Below are positions 52,380-64,000 of a stretch of 64,000 bases of DNA, one piece after another. How positions within the stretch are numbered: the first letter of the stretch is position 1; every line of letters starts with the position of its first letter. Below the pieces are notes generated by a model, which saw nothing but the letters and a program-made list of their open reading frames with translations, was not told the DNA's origin and searched no databases. The position numbers and the translations under genes are program-made. This stretch comes from Diphasiastrum complanatum (taxonomy: Eukaryota; Streptophyta; Lycopodiopsida; Lycopodiales; Lycopodiaceae): contig CM055107.1 in assembly GCA_029204225.1 (NCBI GenBank), forward strand, positions 1,236,128-1,300,127, in the 5' to 3' direction.

Positions 52380-52833
52380 CTCCTCCTCAAAACTAACTTG
52401 ATAAAAGCATGATTTTTAAGCTTGACTCTATGAGATGAATTGGTCTTCAAATATGGATCCGTGCTGGTTCAAAGATTTGAAGATCAGCCAATGAGTTTGA
52501 TGAACATCCGAAATCACCATATCCATGATAGTGCCTCCTTGATGTTGACTTCTTTGATGAACTTGAGAGCTTTGCACCATCCTAGCACCTCCAAATTTGT
52601 TTCCTTCTAAATTTCATGTAGATGCTTGACCTTGAGGCATTCTCCTTCTTGATGTGCATGCTCCTCCTTGATGGAAATCCGAGACCTCTATGTCTCATAA
52701 TAATCACAACAAACATGATCATACAATGTGCACTTTCTATGATCATCAATATTACTTATGCTACAAACATAAGTCCAAAAATTGTTGGAAATTAAGTCCA
52801 CAGTTGTCTCCTTGGTGAATACAATTTCTGTTT

Positions 52834-53520
52834 TCAGGATTCTTCTTGCACATTTTTGATCAATGATCTAGGATCATATGCAATCTCTTTGGGTTCTATG
52901 TATGCTAATCTAATACCTGCAGGAATCATAAAGTTTTCTATTTTGCTATTTAGCAAAATTACTCTCATTTTGTGTGCAGAATAATGTCTGGTAAAATACA
53001 CGGGTTTCTGCAAGTAGTTCGACAACCTGCAATTTCTACACAGAATCGAATCGAATCGAATCAGCCAAATTATTTGAAAGTCGACTTCATCGACTGCTAG
53101 TTTACATCAAAGGGTATCCATTCCCATCTGGTTCTACATTCGTGTCAAAGCATCATGAAGAACATCGAAGGCCTGATCACCCTCAACTTCTTCAACAATC
53201 AAGTGTCTGAAGTCTGCGAAGTCTCCAACTTCTTCGACAACTTCGTTCATCAACTGCAGTGTCCGACTTCTTCGACAACTCATATGAATGTCACTATTTC
53301 CTGACAATAACTTCTTTTCAACTATGTCAAAGAAGTAGACTTTTTGTTGCCTTTTTTGCAAAAATGCGACAAAACAATCACATCAACAAATGAATTGTTT
53401 TCAACACCTTCGGCTTTTTTGCGAAAAATGTGAAGGTCATCTATTTCAACGAGAAACGTCTCCATCACTTCTCGAAAAATGCGAAGTGAGAGAATATGCG
53501 ACGTTCTCGTCCACGTCAAC
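52834..53520 (-). other. Short minus-strand open frames of unknown origin
   Basis: Three small frames (53025-52834, 53361-53134, 53519-53322) lie in the internal part of the minus-strand element, in its sense direction. Segments such as LNSKIENFMIPAGIRLAYIEP and EEVGDFADFRHL look protein-like but match nothing I recognise. Confidence 0.2.
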
Positions 53521-53649
53521 GGTCTCGAGTCGCATGACCATGTATTTGATGTACAGTTGTCATTCTGTCATTGTACAACTATCCTTGAGTACAACAAAGT
53601 ACTTAATTAGATAACAAACATTTATTGTAATTAGATACATAGATCCGGT

Positions 53650-54155
53650 GTATAAATACACCTTCATCACATACAACTCTCTTCACGTACCTCAGCTATC
53701 AAAGAACTTGTTATCAGTTTCTAAAATAACTGATGAGGGCTATATTGTTGCTTTCTCTTCTGAACAGTGTACAATCTTCGATGAAGATACTACTCTGACT
53801 ACATGTACTAGAGTCGAAAATCTATACATACTCTTTGATTCATTTGCATTAGCTACTATCTCTCATGAAAATGTAAACGATAATGTTATTTTGTGGCAAT
53901 AGTCGATTTGGACACGTGAATACAATATCACTTTCTTATATGCACTATAATAATCTAGTTGATGGATTGTATTTTCCTTCTTCATTGGATAGGAAATCTT
54001 TCTTCTGTGAATCATGCATCTATGGCAAACACTCTAGAAGCAAGTTTTCCAAATCACATTCTGTGAGAACAAAGCATGTATTAGACCTTGTACATAGTGA
54101 TCTTTGTGGTCCAATGCCAACTCCATCCTTAGGAGATGCAATTTATTTTATCACT
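53650..54155 (+). pseudogene. Ty1/copia GAG-pre-integrase fragment, antisense to its host element
   Basis: Plus strand: LHVPQLSKNLLSVSKITDEG, then RFGHVNTISL and FFCESCIYGKHSR with the HHCC finger end, then VHSDLCGPMPTPSLG, the first catalytic Asp of integrase. A frameshift lies near 53890. A TATA-like TATAAATAC lies just upstream at 53653. Confidence 0.75.
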
Positions 54156-54236
54156 TTTTTTAGCACCAAAAATGCTTTGTGCAAAATGAAGAGTTTTGGA
54201 TCATTATCAAAGCTCTTAGACTTGGCTCTGATACCA

Positions 54237-55057
54237 TGTGAAATTTCAGAGAAATTGACTCAATTTGATCTACAAAAGATCAATAAGAGTGATTGGTAAC
54301 TTGGAATCTTGATCTATATCAAAACTAGCATCCAAACTAGCTTCTACTTGACAATTTCTATATATCCAAGCAAGAACAACCAAAACTAATGATCCAAAGG
54401 CTTCACACGTGTGAAGTACAGTAAGTGTACGACCTGATAACAACAAATAAGTTTACTTGAGAAATCCTAAGACATCCACAAAGAACTTGCTTAATAGAGT
54501 GAAAACACCAAGATTGCTCCCAAACAATGTTTCTCATCATTAGCTTTCAAATGGATCTCACATAGATGATATACAAAATCTTCATGATCTCTCTCTAAGA
54601 CATATCCAGCACGTGTGAGATAGCTCATAGTGCTTATCCATATCCACTTTGGCTAAGATTCCACTAATTTGCCACATCATTATTGGTGGCTAGTGTTGAC
54701 CTTCTAGATTCCTACAATCTTGGAGATAACTCCTACAATTTAGGAGATTTGACATATGATGGATCTGAACTTTATGTTTGACATTTCACATGTGGAAGAC
54801 CACTCCTACCTATGTGATATAGCATTTTCTACGACTAGAATGGTGCCAAGTGGCATAATACTACTAAACTAGTTTTTGGCCAATTTAATCACTAGCTTCC
54901 AAATTAAATGAGATGTACAACCTTTATGATCTATCTAAATGACTTAGGCATAGATTTCACACGTGGGAACAGGCTCCACACATGTCTAATGATGATAGGT
55001 ACAAGTCATTATGGTATTTACAAGATTTGATCAAGTTAGCTTTTGCCAATTCTAACA
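54237..55057 (-). repeat. 5' LTR of the minus-strand element
   Basis: 821 bp. It shares most of its U3-side sequence with 51877-52379, with about 20 bp of local duplication near 54720. It contains CACACGTGTG at 54408 and further CACGTG-type boxes. Confidence 0.75.
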
Positions 55058-55298
55058 ATTGTTACAAATATATAGGTGCGTGGTTAGAAAAGTATAAGAC
55101 TGTACCTAAAGGCCACTAACAATCATATCATTTTCTAGTTGCAAATTGAAGTTCAAATCCTTTGAGTCCTTCTAAGTGCTCCATTCATTAGTGTGATCTT
55201 ACCCTCTCTATGTTTTGACCTCTAATCCTTTTAATTCATTTGGCTTATATATATTGACTTACGAGAATTTTTTTTTCTTCTATAAAACTTAGTAAATG

Positions 55299-55384
55299 CT
55301 TCTTGGTTTCCAAGGGGAGGCTCGAACCTGGGACCAAAGAAACTTTGGATGCCAAGCTAACCAGTTGAGCCAACCCCGTTGGGT
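55299..55384 (-). mobile_element. 86-bp tRNA-like SINE with 15-bp target duplication
   Basis: On the minus strand the element runs ACCCAACGGGGTTGG to CCAAGAAG. A box A-like TGGCTCAACTGG and box B-like GGTTCGAGCC give an internal RNA polymerase III promoter of tRNA type. Between them CCAAAGTTTCTTTGG can form an anticodon-arm-like hairpin. It is flanked by a perfect direct repeat AAAACTTAGTAAATG (55284-55298 and 55385-55399). Sequence is identical to 58540-58625. There is no A-rich tail. A tRNA gene is unlikely because the acceptor and T stems do not pair properly. Confidence 0.85.
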
Positions 55385-55399
55385 AAAACTTAGTAAATG

Positions 55400-56740
55400 A
55401 CTCGAGTCTACAAATAATGTTTATTGAGTTGTATGGTATAGTGCTTATCTTTGAGCTACAGCTGAGTTGCAAATTTTCTTGGCTTTCAACTGCGAACTCC
55501 GATTCAAGCAAACAATTTTCAAATTTCAATGCTGATTACTACGTTTGATTCCTAGTTTCCAAGGTCAAATCAAATTGAATTCAAGTTTTCTTAAAGTCTC
55601 TTTCTTGCCTTGAAATTAGTAAGAACCTCATAATTGAACAATACGATTCCGAATTCACAATTCATAATGCCACATTACGAGGAACATACCCTCGCATCTT
55701 CTTCAAAACCACAAAAGACATGCAAAAGCAAAAGCAAAAACTTTTTTTCTTTTGCATGAGCCATAAGAAAACATAATGGCCATTAACAAGAACATACCCT
55801 CACATGTTCTTCAAAAGCACAAAATACATGCAAAAGCAAAAGCTTTTTTTGTTTTCTTTTGCATGAGCCATAAGAAAACATAACATCCATAAGCAAATGG
55901 AAAACCTTTTTTCGCCTTGCCTTCAAAGTTAAGACCAGTGTTGAGCGAGTATACAGGTACCCGGGTGGTATCAACAATGGTATCACAGAACATACCTGAC
56001 TGGTATATGATTTTGTGATACTAGGGTCGATACCCGACTCGAGCTGGTTTTAGACCATTAATGCACAAAAAAATTGATTTTAACATGGTATGAATATAGT
56101 ATCCATTTTTAGTTAGTTTCCAAAATTTACATATGTGATAAATATTATTCATGGTGGCTCAAAGACATTGGTGGGCACCAACAAAATATTGGCCTTTAAT
56201 ATTATATGCATATTACTTTTAAAAAGGTCATGTTTTTTATTAAATGCATACTACCCTAGATAAAAAAATTTAATTTAAAAAAAAAATTATATACTTATAC
56301 CCGGGTTTATACTCGGCCGATATCACCTATGCAAATTATCAATTCACACCCATTTTCATCGTAAACCTAAATATCTTATGGGACTTGGCGTACTTGCTTA
56401 AGTTTGGCTCACCTACTTGAATGCTTAAGCTTGGCTCGGCCACTCAACTCTCTCTCATGCCATCCCAAGTCTCAAGAGTTCATAATATCACGAATAGGAA
56501 ACTAGGAGTGCACTCCTTTAAGTATTCCCATCCCACTTCATCCAAGGGATCACATATCTTGTTTTTTGGCGAGCTTCATCCATCACCATGGTGCACTCCT
56601 TAAAGTATTCCCGTTATATATTATCTTGTGAACCCCCAGATTTAATATAATACATTGGGAACCTAGACGAGAAAATGGCTCCCGTTCATCTCAACCTTTC
56701 ACATTATTATTTTATTATACATCATCGTCATCATCGTACA
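55400..56740. other. Intergenic, no gene seen
   Basis: AT-rich, with a 100-bp near-duplicate around 55720-55790 and 55790-55890 (GCATGAGCCATAAGAAAACATAA twice). No coding region supported. Confidence 0.45.
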
Positions 56741-58120
56741 ACACAGGAGACGAGAACTTTGTAATAAGTGAAAAAGGGAAGACTCTATGGCTCGTTGAAG
56801 ATCTCGATCTGTCTCTCTCTCTCTCTCTCTAATATCTATGCACTGTGCAAGACAGATTGTAATTATACGCACTTCTTTCGATCCAGTTTTTGTCGCTGCG
56901 ACAGGTTTGATGATCGCATCTTTCTTTTGCTGTCAATTTTGTATATTATGCTTGAAAAATTATCTAGTTTTGCAGTTTCCTGGATATGTAAAGTCGGCAA
57001 CCGTATCTCTATACCGCAGAAATAATGGATGAGAATGAATTCTGCAAGGAACGGATTGTCTTAGCTTGTTAACGGATTTTGCGGATTCAACAACTTTCTG
57101 GAACAGTATCAACCAGTTCTAGAAGTTGTCGTAAGATCAGTCGAGTCGGTTGTTTATCCAGCCTAGGCCCTATATCAGTCATATGCTATAGTTTTAATTA
57201 TTTCCAAGCATTTATGTATTTCTTGTATTCAGGAGGTATAGGTAAAAGTAGCTATATAATAAGAGGAGCACCTTCAAAGTTAATTCAATAATATACCATT
57301 AGAACTGAAGACAAGGGAAGTTTCTTCTGAAACTAAGGTTTTATACCGTGTTGTTAGATCAGATTACACTCAATGTCTTTGATGTCCAGGAATTACCTCA
57401 AAAATCATTTATTGTAATTTTTTTATCCTTTTACGTGTTTGCGTTGCCTGTTAATTGCACTAAACTTGATGTCGTCCTGTTTCCATTAGTTGCATTTTCC
57501 GTCAAACAGTCTATAAGGGCGTCAAGAGTGGAGGATTTTCTCCTATTTGAAACCGTTGTTGTTCATCTTGTGACTTCTTGTGCCTTTTCTTTCTTGCTAC
57601 CCTTTCCTTCCAAGAAAATAGTGACCAGGAACCATTGTGTCTGAGTCGGCCTGACCGTGCTACAGGAAATGAGCGTTTTACAACGAAGAATGTTGTGATC
57701 TTTATTCAGCAGGGAAGCCCTTTTCGAAGTTTCAGACCCTGCAATTAGGACTTCAAATCCTCATGAATGGAAAGCCATCAGACTTCAATGAAATTATTCA
57801 TATGAAAGCTTAAAAAATGCATCGATGTAGCAGTAAACGATCAATCTATGATAATACTCCCATAAGTATCTCTAATGATGACATAATGTTTGGTACTTGG
57901 CAGTCGCCTCCTTCAAAGAAAACATTGAGGATCTAGGATGGAGCACCAAAGGGTACAAAGTATATTTTGAGAAATTAACTGTAGGCTTCAGAAGTGAGAT
58001 TGTGAGGTCGAGATTGAACCTAGGTGAAGGAAGGAAAAGAATGACCGAAAGGGTGGTGGGGAGGATTCGGAAATTAGATATTAGTGGTTTTACGGTGATG
58101 TCTAGTGAAGAATGAAGTAA
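56741..58120 (+). other. Unassigned, possibly a gene fragment
   Basis: Composition is less AT-rich and less repeat-like than the surroundings. It has a pyrimidine-rich CT run at 56812-56831 and a 72-codon frame at 57897-58115 (VASFKENIEDLGW, ERVVGRIRKLDISG) that I do not recognise. No exon chain could be built. Confidence 0.2.
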
Positions 58121-58129
58121 TATGGAGCT

Positions 58130-58950
58130 GAGTATCACTCCCGTGTCTCTGATAATCCTGACAGACGTGTCGAGTGAAAAAAGTTCAGGACGTATGTGTC
58201 TTACAAGCATTCTCGTTGGGAAAGTTACTTCCAATTTTCTCATATTAGTGGAGGACACTCTATAATAGCTTATAGTCTGGTTATGCTAATGCATGGGTTT
58301 TAGCTTAGATCTTTGGTTATTATGGAGCTGAAATTTTTGAAGATTCGAAAGGTTGCAAATTTCTTGCATGGGATGCTAGGAATGGTGCATTTACCTTATG
58401 AGAGTATTTGTGTACTCAAGATAGAGTGGAAACTTGTATGAATCTTGAGGGATCTCCGAGAGATTTTAAGTTGGTTGATGGGTTATGCCTTAGAATTTAC
58501 GTATCTAGAAGCATTACGAATTGTCTACAAGATATTATGCTTCTTGGTTTCCAAGGGGAGGCTCGAACCTGGGACCAAAGAAACTTTGGATGCCAAGCTA
58601 ACCAGTTGAGCCAACCCCGTTGGGTGATATTATGGATAGTTTCAAACTATAATCATATTGAATTCTTTAGCTTTTGGACTTGATCTCTAAGGTAAGCTGA
58701 CAATTCATCCCCCAATGTTTTATATAAATCAGTGAGAATTGAGTTTACATGAAGGTGATGCCTTTGGCTTGGAGAGGATCAAACGGAGAGTTTATCGCTT
58801 AGTGTACTTTTAGGATTTGAGAAAAGTACTCAGAATCATAGATACACAATCGGGAAATCGTTCTATCTCTGAGTGCTTAATTAGATGTACAGGTCAGACT
58901 AACAATAATGATTCTTGGAATTTAGTCAAAAGTGTAAAGAACTTCCCATG
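58130..58950 (+). pseudogene. Decayed chromovirus integrase and chromodomain
   Basis: Translation in shifting frames gives FRTYVSYKHSRWESY, RKVANFLHGMLGM and RSISECLIR ... NDSWNLVKSVKNFP, closely parallel to the integrase and chromodomain end of the element at 17003-23999. It is far more damaged, and is split by the SINE at 58540. Confidence 0.7.
58540..58625 (-). mobile_element. 86-bp tRNA-like SINE with 9-bp target duplication
   Basis: Base for base identical to the element at 55299-55384, same strand. It is flanked by GATATTATG at 58531-58539 and 58626-58634. It inserted into the decayed chromovirus remnant, which shows that it is younger than that remnant. Confidence 0.85.
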
Positions 58951-59700
58951 AGTAATTGCACCCAATTGTTGATAGAATTGAGTGGTCGGATAATGTCATG
59001 GGAGAGATTGTGAAATCTGAAACCAAAGGGAGAAGTGATGATGACCCATCCCATGACATTATCGACCACACTCTGGCCCCCATTGTCTAAAGAGTAGGGC
59101 CATCTGACTAGGCCGTTATAGATGCTCAGCTCATTGGATTCCTCTAATTGCAACATATGCTTACCATGTGCTGTAATTGGTACCTCACTATTCGCTAATT
59201 TCTTCATGCCCATGGAAGCGTAGTGGGGCAGTCGTTGTATCATGGATCTCGATTTGTCTATAAGTAGTTCGGGCATTAAAGTCACCCAAGAGTAGCACAT
59301 CTCCTCTCTTAGCATATGAAATGATATTAGTTGATAGGTCAACATATGGGTAACTTGTACCTTCCACATAATGAGGTGTACGTGCTGCTATATAGACATC
59401 TCTCGCAGTGCATGCTCATCATGTCAAACCATCTCAAGAACTGGGTGAAATGAATCTCTATATACACATGCCACGCCGCCAGAACCTCTCCCCCAATTGA
59501 TCTAGTCTCGAAATGATATATCAAGTCGCATGTGTAATTTAAAAAGATGGTAGACCCCTCAACTAGCTCTGATGTGTCTATGTAAAGAATAGGATGTCTC
59601 CTCCTACAATGAAGTTTGCCAGGTCTACTGTCGTCACAAATGAATGCATCTCATTATAATCCTAGTCTCAGATGATGCAGCTGGGACCAATGGCGTGCTC
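58926..59700 (-). pseudogene. LINE endonuclease fragment
   Basis: Minus strand, two overlapping frames. The N-terminal part has an IYHFETRSIGGEVLAAWHVY segment; then (in shifted frame) LISYAKRGDVLLLGDFNART and later ELSIYNGLVRWPYS and GGQSVVDNVMGWVI. The GDFNAR and GxSVVDYV phrases are typical of the apurinic endonuclease domain at the start of LINE ORF2. No RT follows. Its relation to the LINE at 36443 cannot be judged because the domains do not overlap. Confidence 0.75.
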
Positions 59701-62700
59701 CCTTACTTGGGGGCCCCTACTTCCTTTTTTTGGGTACCAGGTGTTGATCTCCTATCCATGAAGCCTACTTGGCCCTCTTGTTAAATTGCTCTCCTACCTA
59801 GTGTGGTATTGATGGCTTAGCCTATTATCTATGAGAGCATGGTAACCTTCAATCAAGATATGTTCGTCCACTCATTAGAGGCGAGCCATGTGCACCAAGT
59901 CTCTACCACATACATAGTTACCAACTATGTCATTGGGACCATTTGGACTATGCCTTCTTGTTACCTTATAGGGGATGCTTGGTTGGCTCTATGCTAGTTG
60001 GTTATCGTCTATAATGGATGAATGGCTAGGCTGGTTATTTTTTGTGTTGGCATTAGATAAGCATTTGCTGGTTAAATAAGTAAGCTAAGTCCGTATGATC
60101 GAGAATCCACTCTACTCTAGTCCAGCACCCTTTGAGGCGCCGGTACTCAACATTTCAAGCTCATCACTAATCATGTCATCGCTGCTCTCAGGTGTGTAGT
60201 GTGTGCAATGTGTCAGTGGTCTAAGGTCTTTCATACCGCCAGCACTGTATTAATCAATTAGGCATGCACGCACGCTCGTTTGAGTTGTCCAACCTATAGG
60301 CAAGGTTTCATGTCCATTGGCCAACCATCGTGCCCCATGCCGAACAAACGAGCCCTGAGTCACGTGAGAGTGCTGGAAAACTATAGCATACCGCAATACT
60401 GGGATTGTCTCATGTGTGCAGCAGCTACCATAAAGACTATCCTTGGCATCAATCATCTCCTACCTTCCACAAACCTCAAAATCTTTAGACACGACTGCTA
60501 AATTCCTGAAACCTAAATGCCAAAGAAACCCTAAACAGTGAGCAAAAGAAAATCCTAACAGTGAAGTGTAAATTTTTTTCCGTAAATCCTAAACGCTAAC
60601 AAAGTGTATTAAACTGTAGTAAACCTAAACAAAACCTAAAAGCTTCAAAAAACAATGGCAGACTGACAGCAGTAGTGATGGGCTGCAGAAAGTGTCTTAG
60701 GCATTGCAAAACACGAAAAACCTTAAATGGCACTCATGTCGCTTAAGGTATGCTCTGAAAAGGTGCTGAAGACATACTGAAATGGCAAAAGAAACAAAAA
60801 AAATTGGTGTAGTAATTCTCAAACAGATGACACAACAACATATAGCATGGAAATTGCTGCAAAACAACATAGATTACTAACAAATATTTACACGTGTCAA
60901 ATCAAGGCAAAAAATTAAATAAATCTAAAAAAACAAATAACTGAAAGTAAATCCCCTTCGGAAACCTGCCCTCACTGATATGCAAAGGTGTTGACACTGT
61001 AATCTGTACCATGAATGTGCTCATTAAACATGTCTCTTGCTAATTTGATTTGAAATAGTTAAGAAATCCAAAACTTCTTGATGTGCACTTGTCCAAATGC
61101 CTTTTTGAAAACTTCCATTATTGTGGCATACACATTATTGTTGATATAAAAATAAGTCACATGCTTCTTGAATCAAAATTTGATCAATAAATCTACCCAC
61201 TTGACTCATTAAGATACCAATAATCTTGGAGTTGATTTTTAGATATAGATTGTCGTTCAATTAAAATGTCGTCAACTTAGACTTAATATTGAAACCAAAT
61301 ACTTCCTTTTGATAACACTATCATTCATATACTAACGTGCATTTAACTAATCCTAATCTTTAGAAAGAATAACCATGAACAAAATTAAACATAGTTAATT
61401 TCGATTAACAATACTAACGAGGAAAGGTGAAGGAATTCAGGAGAAAAAAATCAAACATAAACTTACTAGAAAGTTTGAAAATTTCTTCTATGATATCTAC
61501 CTTTTGATGAAAGATCATAAATGCTCTTTGATGCTAGTCATTTTGCTTATAAATTTAAGTTTCTTGCCTTACATGTCTATGTCTTTTACCACATGTACAA
61601 ATGATTCTACTCAATGACTCTAAAGAACTTGCATTTGGTTGTTGTTTTATTTTGAGTCCATAAATTTAGCTTATGCATTTATCATTTTTAGAGTATTTAT
61701 TATCTTCTCTTGTTCTCAATATGACAATCTTTTTTTTGATTTTTTCCTGTAATGAAAATGCAAACAATCTAGACTTTGAGAAATTTGTACATTGAAGTTC
61801 CAAAACCCAAAATATACTTTATCTTTCACATTATCCTAAGAGATCCCTAGCACATAGTAGTATGAATTAGGTTATGGAATGAAAGTTTGGATGTTGCATA
61901 GAGCTTGGATCTACTAGATGTAAACTTTCCTAGTCCATAGATCCAAATTCCGCTTGTTGTCCATCCTATGACACAAGTACTCATCAATTAAAGCATGGAT
62001 TCTTTTATGTTTCTTTTAAACATTGGAGCAAATTCTACAAGAAGTTCCACATAGAGGTAAAATTTAGACATCGTAAGAAGAATACATCAAAATCATAAAC
62101 AATGTCAAAAAATATACTTCAATAAAATATTATAAAAAAAGATTGTCTCGAACTGCTCACTATTATAATACATTTGGATGTGTTTGGTTGAAAAGTTTTG
62201 GCTTTTAGAGCTTGTTATAATGTGACACTCATTCAATCAATTAGTTCCAAGTTTCTTGAATGACATTCTCCTTTCTTGACATGTGTAGGAAATGTTTTTT
62301 GGGATTTGTTATTTCTTTTCATGATGGTTACATTTCACACAATTCAAAGGGGATATTAACTGAATGAAACTCTCATAATAACCAAGAACTTAAAAAATCA
62401 AGACTCCCTCACTTGGCAATCTTTGCTCAACTATACATGTAACCGATATGGTTAAGTGACTTAGTGACCATGTAACCAAAACATATTCTTAGTTAAAGTC
62501 TTGCTTTTGAAAATCTAGTAAGGTTCTTAATCCTATGTTGCAATCCTTATAAGCCCCTTTTAGAGTTTGGGCTTTCTCTAATGGATTCAAGTGGATGAGG
62601 GTCATGTAAGTAGACGATCTCTAACACAGAAGAAATTGAATGCAAAACATAGTGTATGCATGGGTAGGAAAACATTATTTCATTCCTTATACGTGTGCAT

Positions 62701-64000
62701 GTCAACCATTGGTGGGCATGATAAGATACCTCGTCTATTTACTTGACTAATTATTTAGTCTAACTTATTTCTATATAATTCTACATTCAAATGCATATGA
62801 CTTGAAATTTTAGGTGTGCATGGATGTGAACTCACCATAAACTATCATATAACTTGCTACAATAGACTTGGAAAAGACACATCAAATCTGAAAATCCAAA
62901 TGGAATTCGAGTTTTAGAACTAGGTATGGTCGTATCGTCTAAATTACATGATGCTCAGCAAAATCACTAACCATAGGTCTTCCAGATTGAGATTTGGTAT
63001 ATTTAGAAAGATTTGGAGCTGGCGTTAGCATGCTAACCAAATCAGCTCCAAAAGAAATTTAATTAGCTTATCAGATTTTTTTGTAAGCTTGAACATACAA
63101 ATAAACCTATATTTGAAGAACATCAAAGTGTATATTGATGGACTTATTTGAAATTTAATGGCTAGTAAAATTTTTAACTAGTACCAAACCACAATCATTT
63201 TTTTAATATAGAAAATCATATAATGGCATAGTTACATTTTTGTTAAATCATAGACACAGATAAACTCGCAAAAGTCACAAAAAATCTACTCGCAAAATGC
63301 CAATGCCCACTTTGAAGTACATCAGATTGATGTATTGATGTGCAGACTAGCTTAAGTGGTTTTGACTATGGAAACATTTATATGCAACAGCCCTACAACC
63401 CTCACCTAGTCATTATTTCTCAATGGTAGTTCATATTTATGAGCCCAACAAAATGGATACATGTAGCTTTTAGGCCCCTACCCAATTATTTTCTTTGTAC
63501 GTACATGCCAAATGTGAATTTCAAATGCTTTAAGATAGTCCATTTCCGCAATGCCATCAAAACTCTTGTTTTCTGTTTTTTATGTCAATCCGAGTCTATC
63601 CCTGAGCTCACATGACCGCCATATTGTCGGCCAAGTAGGCTTATATAAGACCTCAATCCATGGGTGTCCTTTAAAGAGGCTTGAGCATTGCAGTTTATCA
63701 AATCAAAACCATCAAATAGCATACATAACAAATCATCTCTCATTCATGTTTGTGATTCTAGAAGTTGAAGACAAGGGATCTTCATCTATCTTTATTCTTA
63801 TATGTTCGCCTTCTCCCTTCCATGTAGGAATCTCTAGTTTTGTAGATTACCTTGCATTTCCTTTTAAAATGCATGGGAGACACGCTTCTGTTCAAACATT
63901 TGTTATGTGGAATGTTTTTGGTGTGAATACCAAGGAAAATGACATATGCTGCAAGCAAAACTAAACCTAGAGAAAATAGCACTAAACAGAGTAAACAAAA
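59701..64000. other. No recognisable gene or element
   Basis: AT-rich sequence to the window end. Short open frames here lack motifs and look random. No LTR ends, primer sites or long repeats were noticed. Confidence 0.5.

Larger units (their letters stand above)
51877..55057 (-). mobile_element. Minus-strand copia-type LTR element, short internal region
   Basis: 5' LTR (minus) 55057-54237, starting TGTTAGAATTGG and ending in CA; primer site complement GGCTCTGATACCA at 54224-54236; polypurine tract complement CTCCTCCTCAAAA at 52380; truncated 3' LTR 52379-51877. The internal region is only about 1.8 kb and holds no copia pol in its own orientation. Instead it contains a plus-strand copia piece. 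This looks like a non-autonomous or rearranged element. Confidence 0.75.

Noticed and set aside
55299-55384. tRNA gene on the minus strand
   Set aside because: A- and B-box-like motifs are present, but acceptor and T stems do not pair, and an identical copy with its own target duplication exists at 58540. A retroposed SINE explains it better.
57872-58258. 128-codon minus-strand ORF
   Set aside because: It overlaps the antisense of the chromovirus remnant and shows no recognisable domain.

Overview
This is a plant nuclear window with the look of a large, transposon-rich genome such as a fern or gymnosperm. The species cannot be fixed from the sequence. The reasons are one intron-rich host gene with a predicted plastid transit peptide, AT-rich flanks, layers of decayed Ty1/copia and Ty3/gypsy elements primed by initiator-Met tRNA, LINEs, a tRNA-like SINE, a hAT fragment and long CT/GA microsatellites. 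No operons, CRISPR arrays or rRNA genes were seen.

The one host gene I can support is an aldo/keto reductase of the plant chloroplast At1g06690-like type, on the + strand from 12027 to 48313. I reconstructed 12 exons by eye. Every intron runs GT to AG, all junction phases agree, and the coding sum is exactly 1161 nt (386 aa plus stop). The Asp-Tyr-Lys-His catalytic tetrad is intact. Its 1.2 kb of coding sequence is spread over 36 kb because introns 2 (20.6 kb), 5 (4.4 kb) and 8 (7.6 kb) are full of transposons.

Layout. 1-7300: broken copia and gypsy pieces, an LTR with primer-binding site, and a possible plant-mobile-domain pseudogene. 7300-12026: microsatellites, an old SINE, small tandem repeats and the presumed promoter of the reductase, with a 26-nt C run. 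12027-48313: the reductase gene. Intron 2 holds a GC-rich MITE-like island, a structurally complete chromovirus at 17003-23999 (520-bp LTRs, 5-bp target duplication), older gypsy remains and a minus-strand copia pol. Intron 5 holds a gypsy RT scrap and a LINE. Intron 8 holds a hAT DUF659 fragment wedged between LTR pieces, further gypsy remains, another LTR with primer-binding site and a second LINE tail. 48314-59700: gypsy remnants on both strands, a minus-strand copia-type LTR element at 51877-55057, two identical 86-bp tRNA-like SINEs with clear target duplications, a decayed chromovirus and a LINE endonuclease fragment. 59700-64000: nothing recognisable.

The most notable observations are the 36-kb reductase gene with conserved reading frame, the pair of identical 86-bp mini-SINEs, the shared 19-bp LINE 3' end followed directly by a (CT)n tail, and LTRs that end TG...TA instead of TG...CA. 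I did not find a clear new multi-gene system.
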